A DNA stretch of 31,985 nucleotides from Seison nebaliae (taxonomy: Eukaryota > Rotifera > Pararotatoria > Seisonacea > Seisonidae), in assembly GCA_023231475.1 (NCBI GenBank), contig JALJEE010002398.1, positions 1 through 31,985 of the forward strand, in the 5' to 3' direction. This document shows, piece after piece, positions 1 to 11,015 of the stretch. The notes beneath the pieces are model-generated. The model made no database searches and was not told the origin of the DNA. It worked only from the letters and a program-made list of their open reading frames with translations. A program made the translations under genes and the position numbers. Numbering within the stretch: position 1 is the stretch's first letter; every line of letters starts with the position of its first letter.

Positions 1-1935
1 AATAAAATGGCGTTGATTTTCCGTTTCATTCAATTCAATGCTGCTTTCTACAGAATTATTTTTCGCAATTTTGTCATTCTCATTCTCCGTTGATTCATTG
101 ATTGGCATACAATTATCATCCACTCTTGTATGACTGTCGATTTATGCAAAGAATATTCTTAATCATTTATGCAAAAACAACAATAAATATGCACATTTAA
201 TCTGACTTCAGTCCATGATGTAGTTAACAAGTTAACAATTCCAGTGATGACAACAAAATTGTGACTAAAACAGATTTAATTACTAACAGTTATGATTTGC
301 TTCGTACTGATAACCGATAACAGGTAATGATTTACCTTTACAAATTATATTTGCGTCCAATAATCGTCCAAATTGAAAATTTAATCGATTTTGACTTTCG
401 GTTGTGATTTTTCTCCAATATAATAAGGAACTTTTAAATTTATTTCTTTAGAGTACCGAATATGTTAAAGTTATTTTTTTTCTCTATCTCCAATTAATGT
501 TTGTTTTCTTTTTTAGATGATGAATTTTATTCGGAAAATAACGCGGGATTTCTTTGGACGTAGATTGACCGAGTAGAGAAAGCCAATGCCATATTTGGCG
601 CAACAAAAAATTGGACTCATGCAATTCAAGAGGTCAATCTTCGTCCGAATGGTACAAATCAATATACCTCAAGTGAGAAAATGGTACAAATTTAAATTTC
701 TTTATGGAATTTTGTTTGGTGGTTTTCTTTTCTTGTACTGGTACATTAAATGGTGATTACTTTGTTTCGTTATATTATATTGATATATGTTTTATGTTCT
801 TTATTTTTCTTTTTATTTCTATTTTTGTAAATAAATTTTATTTATTAATTAATTATTTAATATCATCAAATAAAAACTGAAAGATTTCAGAAAATAGATA
901 TCAGAATTCTAAGAACGAATATTTATGTTTTCTATATGGATAATTTATCCGCTTCGTGATTGAACGAATGAGAAAAATTGGAATTAAGAAATATGAAAAA
1001 TATTGAACCGTATTTTTTCAATAAAATCATCGATAGCACCCCCCTTTTTATCCAATTAAATTGAAGCAAAAAATAATTAAACTATTAAAAATATTCAAAA
1101 TAAAATATTTAAACTATTGTTGTGCGCTGGGGACAGATTAGAAAGAGAAGCTTAAGAAAAGGAGGAAAACGGCAAGAAACAATAACATTTCTTTTCTTTA
1201 AAAATAAATATTCTTTCCTAATCGATCTTTCTTCACAACTTTCTGTATCTTTCACGTCCGTCCCAACACTACCCATGACACTATGTAGAAACTAGTTTAA
1301 CACAACTGTTTGTTACTACGGTGAATTTAAAATGTAACCTACTTTTCGGAAAAGCCTGAGTCATTCAAGAACTAAACATTAAGAGTAAAACTAATTTTAA
1401 CTAATCATACAACGAAATTAACAACTAATTTATTAAAAAGTATCCGATAGCCAAATCATCGATAATAGAGAACTTTTATCCTTTTTTTCATCTTTTAATT
1501 CAACTGTTAACCAGAATTCAAAAATTTTTATTCACATTTTCCAATATGGCTTAAATTCGGCATCGGAATAGTTCGGTTGTGGCAGTTTAAATTAAACTTT
1601 TAAATTCGAATTTGCATATGTTGAACAGTAAAACTTTCAGTAACACATTTGTTTGAAGTTTTTGAAGATCTATTTTGAATTGTGTTTCATTTCTACATTA
1701 TTTGTTCTATCGAATAGATAAATATTATTTATTAGTTACATTATTATGTTCTGAAGGTGGCTTAAAATTCGGAAGTTACATTCATTTCTTTAGTATTAAA
1801 TTAGAAAAAAGAAAATTTTCTAACAATTTTGTTCCTTTTCAAAATGACGTATTCTTCGTCGAATTGTACATAAGACGTGCATTTTCTATTAAATCTCATT
1901 AATCTCTTCCTGTTTAATATTTTTTGTCTTCAACA
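1..1935. other. AT-rich region without an intact gene
   Basis: No convincing complete gene is visible. The region is AT-rich with many homopolymer runs. A broken coding-like fragment at about 520-695 is listed separately. An open frame at 1675-1902 has no recognisable protein features and starts in AT-rich sequence; I do not call it. It could contain the promoter and untranslated exons of the unknown gene that begins near 1936. Confidence 0.6.
517..695 (+). pseudogene. Broken coding fragment, weakly RAD52-like
   Basis: A T-rich stretch ending in TTTTTTAG (a possible splice acceptor) is followed by an open frame. It is broken by one TAG, continues for about 45 codons and ends at a TAA. The second part reads ...EKANAIFGATKNW, then THAIQEVNLRPNGTNQYTS and SEKMVQI. 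The block from TTGGACTCA to GAGAAAA recurs at about 23303-23358 with mostly third-position differences, so it descends from protein-coding sequence. The pattern AN-x-x-FG followed by W-x-H-x-I resembles the conserved core of RAD52 family proteins; this is from family memory and is inference. No rest of such a gene is seen nearby. Confidence 0.35.
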
Positions 1936-2886
1936 ATGGGCAAATTCTTTACGATGTGTTTGAAAAGTGTTAAAATTTTGTTTAATCTTCGATTAATTAA
2001 TCTTTTTCTGTAGTTACCTAAAGAATGGAATTGTAACTTCATTTACGAATGGGTCAATCAGACAATGAAGTTTACCAGTTTTCCACAAGATAATCTATCG
2101 GGTAGAATTGTCATGACAGATGGAAAGGAACAATTAGTTATAATTACCAGAAATTTCTTTTTTCATCTTCTTTACCAAATCTTCAAAAACTTTCATTTTC
2201 GAATGAATTTCAATGAAATTTTCAAAAGTTGTAAATGTTGTGAGAATTGGAACGATTTCCTTTATCTTACTACAAACAAACAAATATTAATTGAAGTGAA
2301 CACACCGAAATTACACTCAAGGAAAGAAAATTACAAACGATGTCGTTGTGAGAATTATTTGAATAAATTCTTAAATAATTCGGAGATTATAGTCGAAAAA
2401 TTTCTGAATCATAAATTAGTTTGAAATTTTGTGTTATTCATTTCAAATTTATTTTCTTTATTACACAGTGTAGATTTTCGTGTTTGGCAAAGAATTTGGT
2501 TAAAGAGCAAAATGTCAAATTGTATGACAATTTGAGAAACATAATTTTTATTGACGAAGGTATTTATGCCGGTTCCACCGAACCGCAGCCTATCAGTTAA
2601 TATTCAAATTGGAATTTTCTAAATTATATTTTCAAAATTTTAAGTGGAAAATGAAATTCCGTTATCTGTCAACAGTTGTCCATTGATGATGGCAATTCGA
2701 TATTGTTATCAAGTACGTTCTGTACTTGATTCAAAAATGGAAATATTTGAAGATGTCGTTAAATCGTTCGACGACGGCGAAGCGGAAGTATTCGACGAAA
2801 CTTTTCCTACTATATCGATGAATAATTTGGTAACAAGTACTCCGAAACGTATGGATTCAATCACTGTAAATTACACAATCGATTAA
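1936..2886 (+). CDS. Unrecognised multi-exon gene
   Basis: I do not recognise this protein. A consistent model joins four exons: 1936-1968 (MGKFFTMCLKS), 2014-2418, 2469-2559 and 2645-2886, giving about 256 residues. The introns are 45, 50 and 85 nt, all GT..AG, and the phases agree. The best coding signal is in 2014-2130 (starts LPKEWNCNFIYEWVNQ), 2469-2559 (CRFSCLAKNLVKEQ) and 2645-2886, which ends in an acidic tail. The middle, 2140-2418, is Lys/Asn/Phe-rich and could instead be intron, because GTTATA at 2134 is also an in-phase donor. There is no signal peptide and no clear membrane helix. Several cysteines are clustered (CKCCE, CRC). The start is the first ATG that splices in phase; an upstream exon is possible. 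Confidence 0.45.
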
Positions 2887-3996
2887 TCTCATCAATTCGA
2901 TGAATATTTACGTTGATTATTTCTTATTTATTCGTTTTTCGGTTTCATTCTTTAAGTTTAAGAAAATTAAATTATTTTCAAAATGACTCTATTCTTCGCT
3001 TTTCTTCTCAGACGAAGTGTCTTTTCTTTTAAAAATTTTCTGTGTTTTTTTAACAAAAAGACATATCAACATGTTATGAAGAGCTCGTTATTAAATTGAA
3101 AAAAATAATTAAGGACTTTGAAGGATATTGCTAATATCAAAAACAAATTGCTTGTGAAATTGAGAGAAGTAGAAAATAAATGGTAATTTATTTAAACAAT
3201 TATTACATAAAAGGACTGGAACGAAGTAGTTCAATATCGTATTTGACTTCACAAAACTAATGAATGCAAAATAATATAACAGGAAAATAATCGGAAGTAA
3301 ATTAGTCGCTTGAAGCATTAACAATTCCATTTAATTTGAGCGAAATGATTAATTTTAATGGAATTCATATAATGGAATGACAGAATACAAATAAAAAATA
3401 AGAAATATAAAAAACAAATTAATATGAGAAATCTTCCTAAAAAATATCATTCACGTGACAATGCTCGATCAACAAAAATCCAAAAAGATGCAACATTACT
3501 TTTTATGGAAATGATAATGATTATTTTTAGGTGCTCATACCTTCATTATGAATTCTTAAATGTCATTCTAAATTTCCTTTTGATAAGCTTAAATTCCTTA
3601 TTAACTTTATTAAATATCGAAATAATTAAATTAGTGCATAATTTTGGATTCAGACGGCTAAAAAGGTTCATTTAATTCCATAAAAATAATGCTGCATCGT
3701 TTTGGATGATATGGAATTTAATGATAAAATGTTGATTTGATAAAAATTGATTTTGGAACGAATGAAATGATTCGATTTAGAGAAAGTACAATGAAGCGAC
3801 AGATGTGACCGATTCCGTACTGAAAAGGAAAAAAAGAAAAAGCGTAAAATTTAAATGAGAAAAAAGTAGGAAATAAATTTTAAATTTGTATGTTAGAATT
3901 TTGTTGAAGTGGAACTTACGAGAAAGGAAGTAGTGTAAGATGTTAGCAATACGATAGGAATATTGCGGAGGTGTGTCTGCAACTTGTATTTTCATC
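2887..3996. other. Intergenic, AT-rich
   Basis: No gene is supported. Short open frames on both strands (3109-3330 minus, 3424-3675 plus) are hydrophobic and low in complexity, as expected by chance in AT-rich DNA. The last part, about 3900-3996, should hold the SSU72 promoter and 5' untranslated region. Confidence 0.6.
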
Positions 3997-4599
3997 ATGT
4001 CCAAGTACAAATACGGAGTTATCTGTTCTAGTAATCAGAATCGGAGTACGGAGATCCATAGACGATTGAAACAGAAACATTTTCATGTGCACAGTTATGG
4101 AGTTGGTGAGAAAGTGAAACTTCCCGGAATGTCGGTCGATCGTCCTAATCTCTATTCGTTCGGTACGACTTATGACGAAATGTATAAGGATTTGGAGGAG
4201 AAAAACGGGACATATTATCGTTCGAATGGTTTACTTGACATGTTACATCGGAATCGTTTATTAAAGGATTATCCCGAGAAGTTTCAAGAGATTCGTCATT
4301 TCAATTTCGATGTATTATTTACGGTGGAGAACCGTATTTTTGTAGCTGTACATGATTTCCTCGTGAATAAATTAAAGTCGATTGAATCGAATGCAATCGA
4401 AGAGGGAAAATGTTGTCACGTGATTAACATTCATATAAAAGACACGCATGAATCAGCGAAAGAAGGTGGAAACATTTTCATGGAATTAGCCATGTTATTA
4501 GAGAAATCGAATTGTTTAGAAAATGACATTGGTGAGATTATTCAATTTTATTCTTTGAAAAAAAATCAAACGATCAATCATCATATTTATTTTTACTAA
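3997..4599 (+). CDS. ssu72: RNA polymerase II CTD phosphatase SSU72
   Basis: SSU72 removes phosphate from Ser5 (and Ser7) of the RNA polymerase II C-terminal repeat and acts with the cleavage and polyadenylation machinery in the nucleus. The protein is a single exon of 200 residues, close to the family's usual length. The low-molecular-weight tyrosine phosphatase-like loop C-S-S-N-Q-N-R-S is at residues 10-17 (catalytic Cys10, Arg16). It is followed by the conserved KLPG, DRPN and TTYDEMYKDL blocks, N-G-[IL]-L-x-M-L-x-R-N, and the late D-x-H-E-x-A region that in the family carries the general acid. It ends in FY, as SSU72 proteins do. An in-frame ATG eight codons upstream (3973) exists; I chose 3997 because family proteins begin only a few residues before the core strand. 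It lies alone between two sparse regions. Confidence 0.93.
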   Translation: MSKYKYGVICSSNQNRSTEIHRRLKQKHFHVHSYGVGEKVKLPGMSVDRPNLYSFGTTYDEMYKDLEEKNGTYYRSNGLLDMLHRNRLLKDYPEKFQEIRHFNFDVLFTVENRIFVAVHDFLVNKLKSIESNAIEEGKCCHVINIHIKDTHESAKEGGNIFMELAMLLEKSNCLENDIGEIIQFYSLKKNQTINHHIYFY

Positions 4600-5409
4600 T
4601 TCCTCAACAATCATCACACTCAATTGGAGAAAGAAATCGATGAAATTCAAAGAGAAATATGATCATGCTAAGATGATGGACGTAGATTGACAAGTGATTT
4701 ATTTCGTCGAAAGTTTATCATTTCAATAATTTTTTCTATTCTCTAATTCATATTCAAGAAAGAGTTGAGCGCGCTAGAGAGAGAGAGAGAGAGAGACGTA
4801 AAGAGTATGTGAGAGAAATTGAATATGATGAAGGATAAATTTCCTTTTTTTTTTAATGATGATGAACGAACGGTCGAAGTCGATCGAACAAGATTATGTT
4901 TATAAACTACAATGAAAGAAAGAAGGACAAAAGGACTGATGAAAGACAAACTTTCTAATTCATGTAATGGATGAGAGATGATAACCATTTGTATGAGAGA
5001 TGTCGAATTGTTGAATTAAATTATTCATTTATTCTTTTTCATTTCCATCTCCAATTCCTATGAAATTCCTCTCTTTCTCATATATTGAACGATATGATTC
5101 CGTAATTATTTTTCCATTATTTCCATTTTTGACAATCATTTTTATTTTCCGTTCACAGACTTAAGTTGATTGGAATTCAATCGTTTTATCTTGTTTTATC
5201 AAATTTCGTAGATCGATAAAGAAGTTGATATTCGTTGGAATTTTTATAAATAATATGATCGATTGATATGAAAAATTCAGAGAAGAAATGTCAGTTAAAG
5301 TGGAAAAGAGGTTCTTCTTATTCTCATTCTTCTAAATTAATATAATACTTTTTATTCATTTATCTAATTTTAAAATTTATCCGAATTTTATTTCAACTAA
5401 TTTTTCCAG
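4600..5409. other. Intergenic; likely holds the first exon of the transporter gene
   Basis: No confident coding exon is seen. The transporter downstream opens at a splice acceptor (TTTTTCCAG, ending at 5409), so its initiating exon must lie to the left. I could not place it: the ATG near 5288 does not splice in phase. The region also carries an (AG)n run at 4776-4796. Confidence 0.5.
4776..4796. repeat. (AG)n microsatellite
   Basis: About ten AG units in a row are visible, followed by a looser purine-rich stretch. It lies in the gap between SSU72 and the transporter gene. Confidence 0.9.
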
Positions 5410-7884
5410 GTGATCAATCATCTCAAGAATGTTTGAATGATGATGAATTTAGTGATGGGGAATCAGACGAAGGATGGGATATACCAGATGGTGGTTGTGG
5501 ATGGATGGTGACATTTGCTGCATTTTTCGTCGGTCTCATTATCGATGGAGTTACATTCGGATTCGGTTCATTCCTTCCCCATTTCATGAAAGAATTCAAC
5601 ATCACCAGAAGTAAGACCGCTCTCATCGGTTCGACGTTAAGTGCCTTCTATTTGATTGTTGGACCGATCTCTAATTTTCTCATGCATCGATATGGTCCTC
5701 GATTCACAACGATGATGGGCGGTATCATTACGACGGTGGCATTTGTTCTCGCTTTCTTCGCAGGAAGTTATACAGAATTATTGATTTATTTCGGTATAAT
5801 TGGTGGCATCGGATTTGGATTGGCTTTCCTTTGTTCCATAATGATCGTGGGACAATGGTTTGATAAGAAACGATCATTAGCGACAGGTATAACGATGTCT
5901 GGTTCCGGTCTGGGAATGTTTGTGGCACCGCCTGTTATCAATTGGTTGATGCACAATTATAAATGGCGTGGAGCTCTATTATTCATTGCGGGAATAATAT
6001 GTTTAATTTTCTAATATATATTTTTCTATTAATTTTTTTTTTAATTTTTAGTGAATATTACAATGTTCGGAGCGTTTTTTAGAGATGTGCGCAAAGCGGA
6101 ACCAGATGAATTCCGTTCAGCTTGTTGTAAGAAGAAGGAAAATAATCCAGAGATAGAAGAAGGACGAGCAATGATAAATGATAAAGAAGAAGAATTAGGA
6201 ATCGAAAGAATTCGAAAAAATAGTTCGTATTATTTTCCATCATTTCTACCATCTTTTCCTGATTTCTAATTTCCATCATAATATCTTTTTTTTTAATTCA
6301 TAATTTAATAATTTTTAATTGATTTGATGATTAGAGAATGTTTGTAAATTAGTAGATTTTTATTTTTTAAATTTATTTATTTCTGATTGTTATTGGGAAT
6401 TTCCATATTTAGATTTAGGTATTCAATTGTATCTCATGTACAAGTATAAGAGAGAACGATTGGTGACGAATAATAGTATGAATGGAATGATATTAAATTA
6501 TAATAATAATTTAGTGTCTGGTATGTTCTTCTTTCATCACAATTCTTCCATCTAACTCCAATTTTCCGTCTCTCATTTCCTTTTATATTTTCACTCATTT
6601 TCTCTTTTCTTTTCTTTAGCATCTGAGGCAATCCATCCTGACCAATATGAGAAGTTGTTGAAAGAGAAACATCAGAAAACTGAAGAAGAGAATGTCATGA
6701 GAATTCCTAAACGACATCGTCGACGAACCATTCACGAAGACGGACCGGCATTATTTGCAACTAATTTTTCAAATAATCATCAAATTACTCGAAGTCTCCA
6801 CAACATCCGAGAACGAGATGATGAAATTAATGACGAAGTAATTGGCGATATTCCAATAGAGAAAGTACCTCGCAGTTTCATCGGATCATTAGCATCAATT
6901 CCTATTACAGATGATATGTTACATAACCGTCATCATCACCATCATCATTATCATCATCATCATGAGCATTCGTTGAATAATGCGAATAATTTGGCAATTA
7001 TCGAAGAATCGGTACCAGACGTGAAAGAATTGGAGGAGATGGATTCGATAAAACAATTGAAGAAACGGCGAAAAAGAAGGAAACGAACGAGACGTGAAGA
7101 ATTAGAGAAAATATTTTTAGATATTTTTGAATTACGTTTATTTCGTTCTTACACTTTCAATCTAATCAATTTGAGTGGTGCATTCAGTTTATTAGGTTCC
7201 ATTCTCTCATTCACTTCATTTCTATTTTATTTTAAATTATAAGCTTTATTCGTTCCTTGGGTTTATATCGCACAAGTAGGTGAGGAGCTCGGTGTCCCAT
7301 CCGATCGTTCCTGGTTATTGACATCATATCTCGGAATTTCCAATACCGTTGGACGATTGTTTACTGGATTAGTTGCCGTCAAATTCGATACTCTAAAAAT
7401 TAACAATATCGCTATTACTTTCGGTGGACTAATCACGTTCGCTGTACCACACCTAACCTCATTCTGGATGTTATCGGTCTATTCATGGTTATTTGGAATT
7501 TGCATCGGTTAAATTTTTTTTTTTTAATAATTTCAAAATTTTTTAATTTTTAATTTTTGAAGGTGCATTCCTTTGTTTACGTTCAGTGTTGTTGTTCGAA
7601 ATGATGGGAAAGGAAGCGGCTGGTAAAGCATTTGGTGTTATGATACTCTTTTTTGGTATTAGCTCAATGGCTGGAACGCCGTTAGCCGGATATCTTCGTG
7701 ATTCTTCAAGTTACTCTTTTAGTTTAATTATTAAATTAATTCTTTCAAATAATCATTCTCTTTAGATTCCTATCATTATTCATTTTATTTCGCAGCGACA
7801 ATGTTCATTCTTTCTGGTGTGTCAACTTATTTCCTACGTTATGTTCGTGATTGGGAAATTAGGACAGGACATCAATGGAAATGA
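5410..7884 (+). CDS. SLC16/monocarboxylate transporter-like protein
   Basis: A major facilitator protein of the MCT family, expected in the plasma membrane; its substrate cannot be read from sequence. Exons: 5410-6000, 6052-about 6222, 6413-6520, 6620-7195, 7244-about 7508, about 7563-7709 and 7766-7884. The N-terminal half has the family signature as PDGGCGWMV and the first six helices, ending WRGALLFIAGI. A long hydrophilic loop follows, with a His run (6930-6968) and a basic stretch just before helix 7. The C-terminal half starts ALFVPWVYIA and includes GISNTVGRLFTGL. There the Asp of classical MCT1-4 helix 8 is replaced (Asn-x-x-x-Arg), as in orphan-type members. The 6222-6413 junction is unresolved: either one weak donor (GTTCGT), or donor 6227 plus a 5-nt microexon at 6335-6339, keeps the frame. 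The initiator exon was not found. Confidence 0.85.
6930..6968 (+). repeat. CAT/CAC run coding for polyhistidine
   Basis: A CAT/CAC-rich tract encodes about eleven His with one Tyr and one Glu in the cytoplasmic loop between helices 6 and 7 of the SLC16-like transporter. Loop 6-7 is the least conserved part of the family, so repeat growth is tolerated there. Metal binding is possible but not shown. Confidence 0.85.
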
Positions 7885-8208
7885 TTTGTAATATTTTTTT
7901 TCGTTAATCTCATTTCTGTCAAAACATTTTTTTCCCGTTTTGTAATGGAAATGAGAGAATACAGATATCGTTTTATTTTTCCGTTATACGTATAAACATT
8001 TTTATGATTTTATTCTTTCTCCTACCACAATTAGATTTGTCTCCAAAAGATAATCATTTTTTTCATTGGAAAAAAATTTCTGTTATTATAATCATCATCC
8101 GACAGATAATTTACTCGAAATAATTTATTCTTTATAATTATTCTATGAAACACACACGTCGTCGATTTATTCATTTTTCATAGTGAAATATAGTTTTCAA
8201 TTGTATTT
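7885..8208. other. Convergent intergenic region
   Basis: This AT-rich spacer separates the transporter stop on the plus strand from the orphan ORF stop on the minus strand. It should hold both 3' untranslated regions. No other feature is seen. Confidence 0.6.
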
Positions 8209-9111
8209 TTAAGTAAAATATCTTATTAATCCAAATGAGAGAAATAAATTATAATTATTAAAAAAATTTTTCGTCGCCATTCCAACAAGAAATTGATCCT
8301 TCAATTTCTTCTTTCTCAATTTCTTTATGGAAATTTCCAGATAATCATTTGACATATTTCCCACATCATTCTTTCCAAGAACTGTGAAATGGAATGATGG
8401 AAATAATGTTGATAATTTGAGAATTGTTGATTGATTTCTTATCTGATAATTTATCGTTTTCTCCGTTTCCTGATTTATATTTTCGATTCTCATCAACAAC
8501 GATTCATTTACTCGCTCATTTGTTCCATTAATTATGAAATTAATTTCGTAATTTTCAAATTGATCAATTGAATTGAAATTGTCTGTTGTGATATTTGTTG
8601 AATGGTTTAAGAAGATGAATGTTGTGAAATTTGTTATTAACACTCTCCGGTTGCCATAGTAACTGGTAATATTCTCATGAGAAATATTCATAGAATCACA
8701 TTCTGAAATTGATTTATTCAATTGAATTCGTGGAAAAATTAAGAGATATTCATTTCGATTCAATATCAATTTCTTTTTGTTCAGTTCCATATTTTCAACA
8801 TAATAATTTGTTTGATTATCGATAATTCGATAAGTTGTCACATTTTCATTGATTGCTTTCCCAAAAGAAAAACATGTGTGATCGACAGACGTTGTCAAAT
8901 TGAAGAAGTTTGAACGAGTCTCATAATCTGTTAATGATCGATCGATATTTTCATACAATTCCGTCAAATAACGAGTTTGTGATAAGAGATTGTTAATTAA
9001 CTTAACTTGATTTGTGTGTTGGAAGAGTAAGAAAATAAGGTAAATGAAAGGATACATGAAGATTTTGATCCGAAATCCGAAAAGAAAATATTCGAATGAT
9101 GATTCTTTCAA
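8209..9111 (-). CDS. Orphan secreted or membrane glycoprotein, FN3-like C-terminus
   Basis: A single open frame of 300 residues that I cannot assign to a named protein. A hydrophobic stretch near residues 15-31 (IFMYPFIYLIFLLFQ) could be a signal peptide or signal anchor. The rest is hydrophilic, with about 13 N-x-S/T sequons and only two cysteines after the hydrophobic stretch, so a lumenal or extracellular position is likely. Residues about 195-265 look like a fibronectin type III fold: an early strand YEINFIINGT and the late pattern LSTLFPSFHFTVLGKNDVG, then SND. That matches the typical Leu, Tyr/Phe and A/G-x-N-x-x-G spacing of FN3 strands E-G. A Lys/Arg cluster and a short hydrophobic tail follow. 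It may be one exon of a larger receptor-like gene. The ATG at 9111 is the first in frame. Confidence 0.55.
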   Translation of the reverse strand: MKESSFEYFLFGFRIKIFMYPFIYLIFLLFQHTNQVKLINNLLSQTRYLTELYENIDRSLTDYETRSNFFNLTTSVDHTCFSFGKAINENVTTYRIIDNQTNYYVENMELNKKKLILNRNEYLLIFPRIQLNKSISECDSMNISHENITSYYGNRRVLITNFTTFIFLNHSTNITTDNFNSIDQFENYEINFIINGTNERVNESLLMRIENINQETEKTINYQIRNQSTILKLSTLFPSFHFTVLGKNDVGNMSNDYLEISIKKLRKKKLKDQFLVGMATKNFFNNYNLFLSFGLIRYFT

Positions 9112-9665
9112 ATTAATGATTTGTAAATGATATGAGAATGATGGACTAATCGATACACAAATATAACTTATAACATGAGACGAAGAAGGATTCCATATGA
9201 TTTCTTGTTCTAATAGATATTAATTGACAGATTCTTATGTTGGCTAACCTTCCCATCGATCAATTATTGCTCTACTGACCTAAATACCGTTGATTGGAAC
9301 ATCTCCATCAACCAATATTTCCAAGTCAACACAAATCACACAACTCCTCATACTATTCGTTAATATTCCGTTTATTTTATCTCAAATGGTAGAATATGTG
9401 CAACTTCCAATTCTTTAACATTTGAGAAATTTAAGGAAAATTTTATAAGGATATTTTGAAAAAAATTTCTCTGAAAATCTTCTACGTTAATTGTTAAAGG
9501 AAACATTATTGAAAAACATTTAATTTTATTCGTAAGAAATTTCTGAAAGAAATAAGAGAAAGAATTAAGTAAGTGTAAATAATTCTTCTTTAATTTATGT
9601 TAATTCCAATTTATGTTACAGGACAGGAAAGAAATATGAAAGATTTTCAAGAGGAAAAACTAAAT
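9112..9665. other. Intergenic region
   Basis: No gene is seen. It lies downstream of the hnRNP L stop codon and upstream of the orphan glycoprotein, both on the minus strand. It therefore should hold the hnRNP L 3' untranslated region and the orphan gene's promoter. Confidence 0.55.
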
Positions 9666-10978
9666 TTATTTATATTCTCTTTTACTACTATTACGACTAC
9701 CATTTCTCCGATCATCCGAATCACCCGAACTCTCTATCATATCTGCTTTATAGCCGGTTTGTTCTTCGGGAATGATTGGTGTTGTCGAAAAACAGAGTTT
9801 CATCGAATATGGAAATTTTGTACCTGAAATATTAGAAATTTTTGAAAATATTGTTGATGAATTTAATTTAAACTTTTTGTTGATATCGGATTATGTTGGA
9901 CTAATATGACGCCTTCGATACATGTTGTTACGGATTGGAATTCGATAAGACCGTTACCAGACCGTTCAGCTGGAAACAATTAAAATTAAGATGATTTTCA
10001 TAATATTCTCCTAACATTTTTTTGGGAAAGTTCTCACTTTGGTTGGACGTGGTGCTTTTACTTTTTTGAATATCTGAACGAGAATTTTAGAGATGAAATT
10101 GAAAATTAAAATATTAACATCATAGACATCAGTTTCAGTTAGATCTGGTGGAACGTTGAAATAATGTAAAGTGAATGTTGGTCGTACCGGTCGATTCTTT
10201 GCGGCAACTTGTGCATTGGCATATCGATGTAATCTGGACGAACAATAATCTTTATATACTGGAGTTCCATTCTCTAATTTGGCGGATGATGGAAAATCCT
10301 GGAAAGATTCTTGTCTTGATGTTGCGAATTGAATTCTATCACCAAATATCTCCAATTCATAACATAATTCAATAATTCGATCGACAACATTCCGATTTTG
10401 AACTTCGATCATAGCAGTTCCTTTCTTTGTCGTTAAAAATTTTATCTACGAAATAAATTTGAAAATAAATTTGAAAATAAATTTGAAAATTAAATTGGAG
10501 AAAAAATATAAATAAACTTTCAAAATATCTCCATACATACAGAGGAAATTATATAAACCGTCACATGTCCACATGCTGGATTCGAGACCATAAACCATGA
10601 GAATTGCATGAGGCATCGTCTGGTTAAATCCACCAGGATATGGTTCATTTTGCAATGGAGCGGCACTTCGATAATTGTCTCTTGTCGACGAATAATGAGA
10701 ATTTGGACTATGCGAATTAGCAACGTGATCAATTCGGAGGAAGTCTTTATAAAATGGATCATTTCGACGTCGAACTTCAACTGGAGGTATAATGGCATTG
10801 ATATCGATCTTATCACCACGACGACTACCACGTCTTCCAATACGATCATTGAAACGTTCATTTTGACTATTATAACTATTCATATAAAATCCGGAACGAT
10901 CCTCACGTCGGAAATTTCGATGATTTCCCGAATCTTTTCCAATATGTCTTTCTGGACGATGATAATGATTGTTGTTGC

Positions 10979-11015
<37 letters not shown>

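Noticed and set aside
1675-1902. 75-codon plus-strand ORF
   Set aside because: Low-complexity, Phe/Leu/Lys-rich, with no partner exon in phase and no recognisable motif.
1838-3030. Similar strings at about 1838-1895 and 2972-3032 (TTTTCAAAATGAC, TATTCTTCG, AGACG), with loosely similar translations, as from a duplication
   Set aside because: The match needs several gaps and rests on short AT-rich pieces; it could be chance. An alignment score against shuffled sequence would decide.
3424-3675. 83-codon plus-strand ORF with a hydrophobic tail
   Set aside because: Composition is that of translated AT-rich noise and no promoter or homology is seen.
4743-4988. 81-codon minus-strand ORF with Ser/Leu runs
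   Set aside because: It is produced by the (AG)n microsatellite and its flanks.
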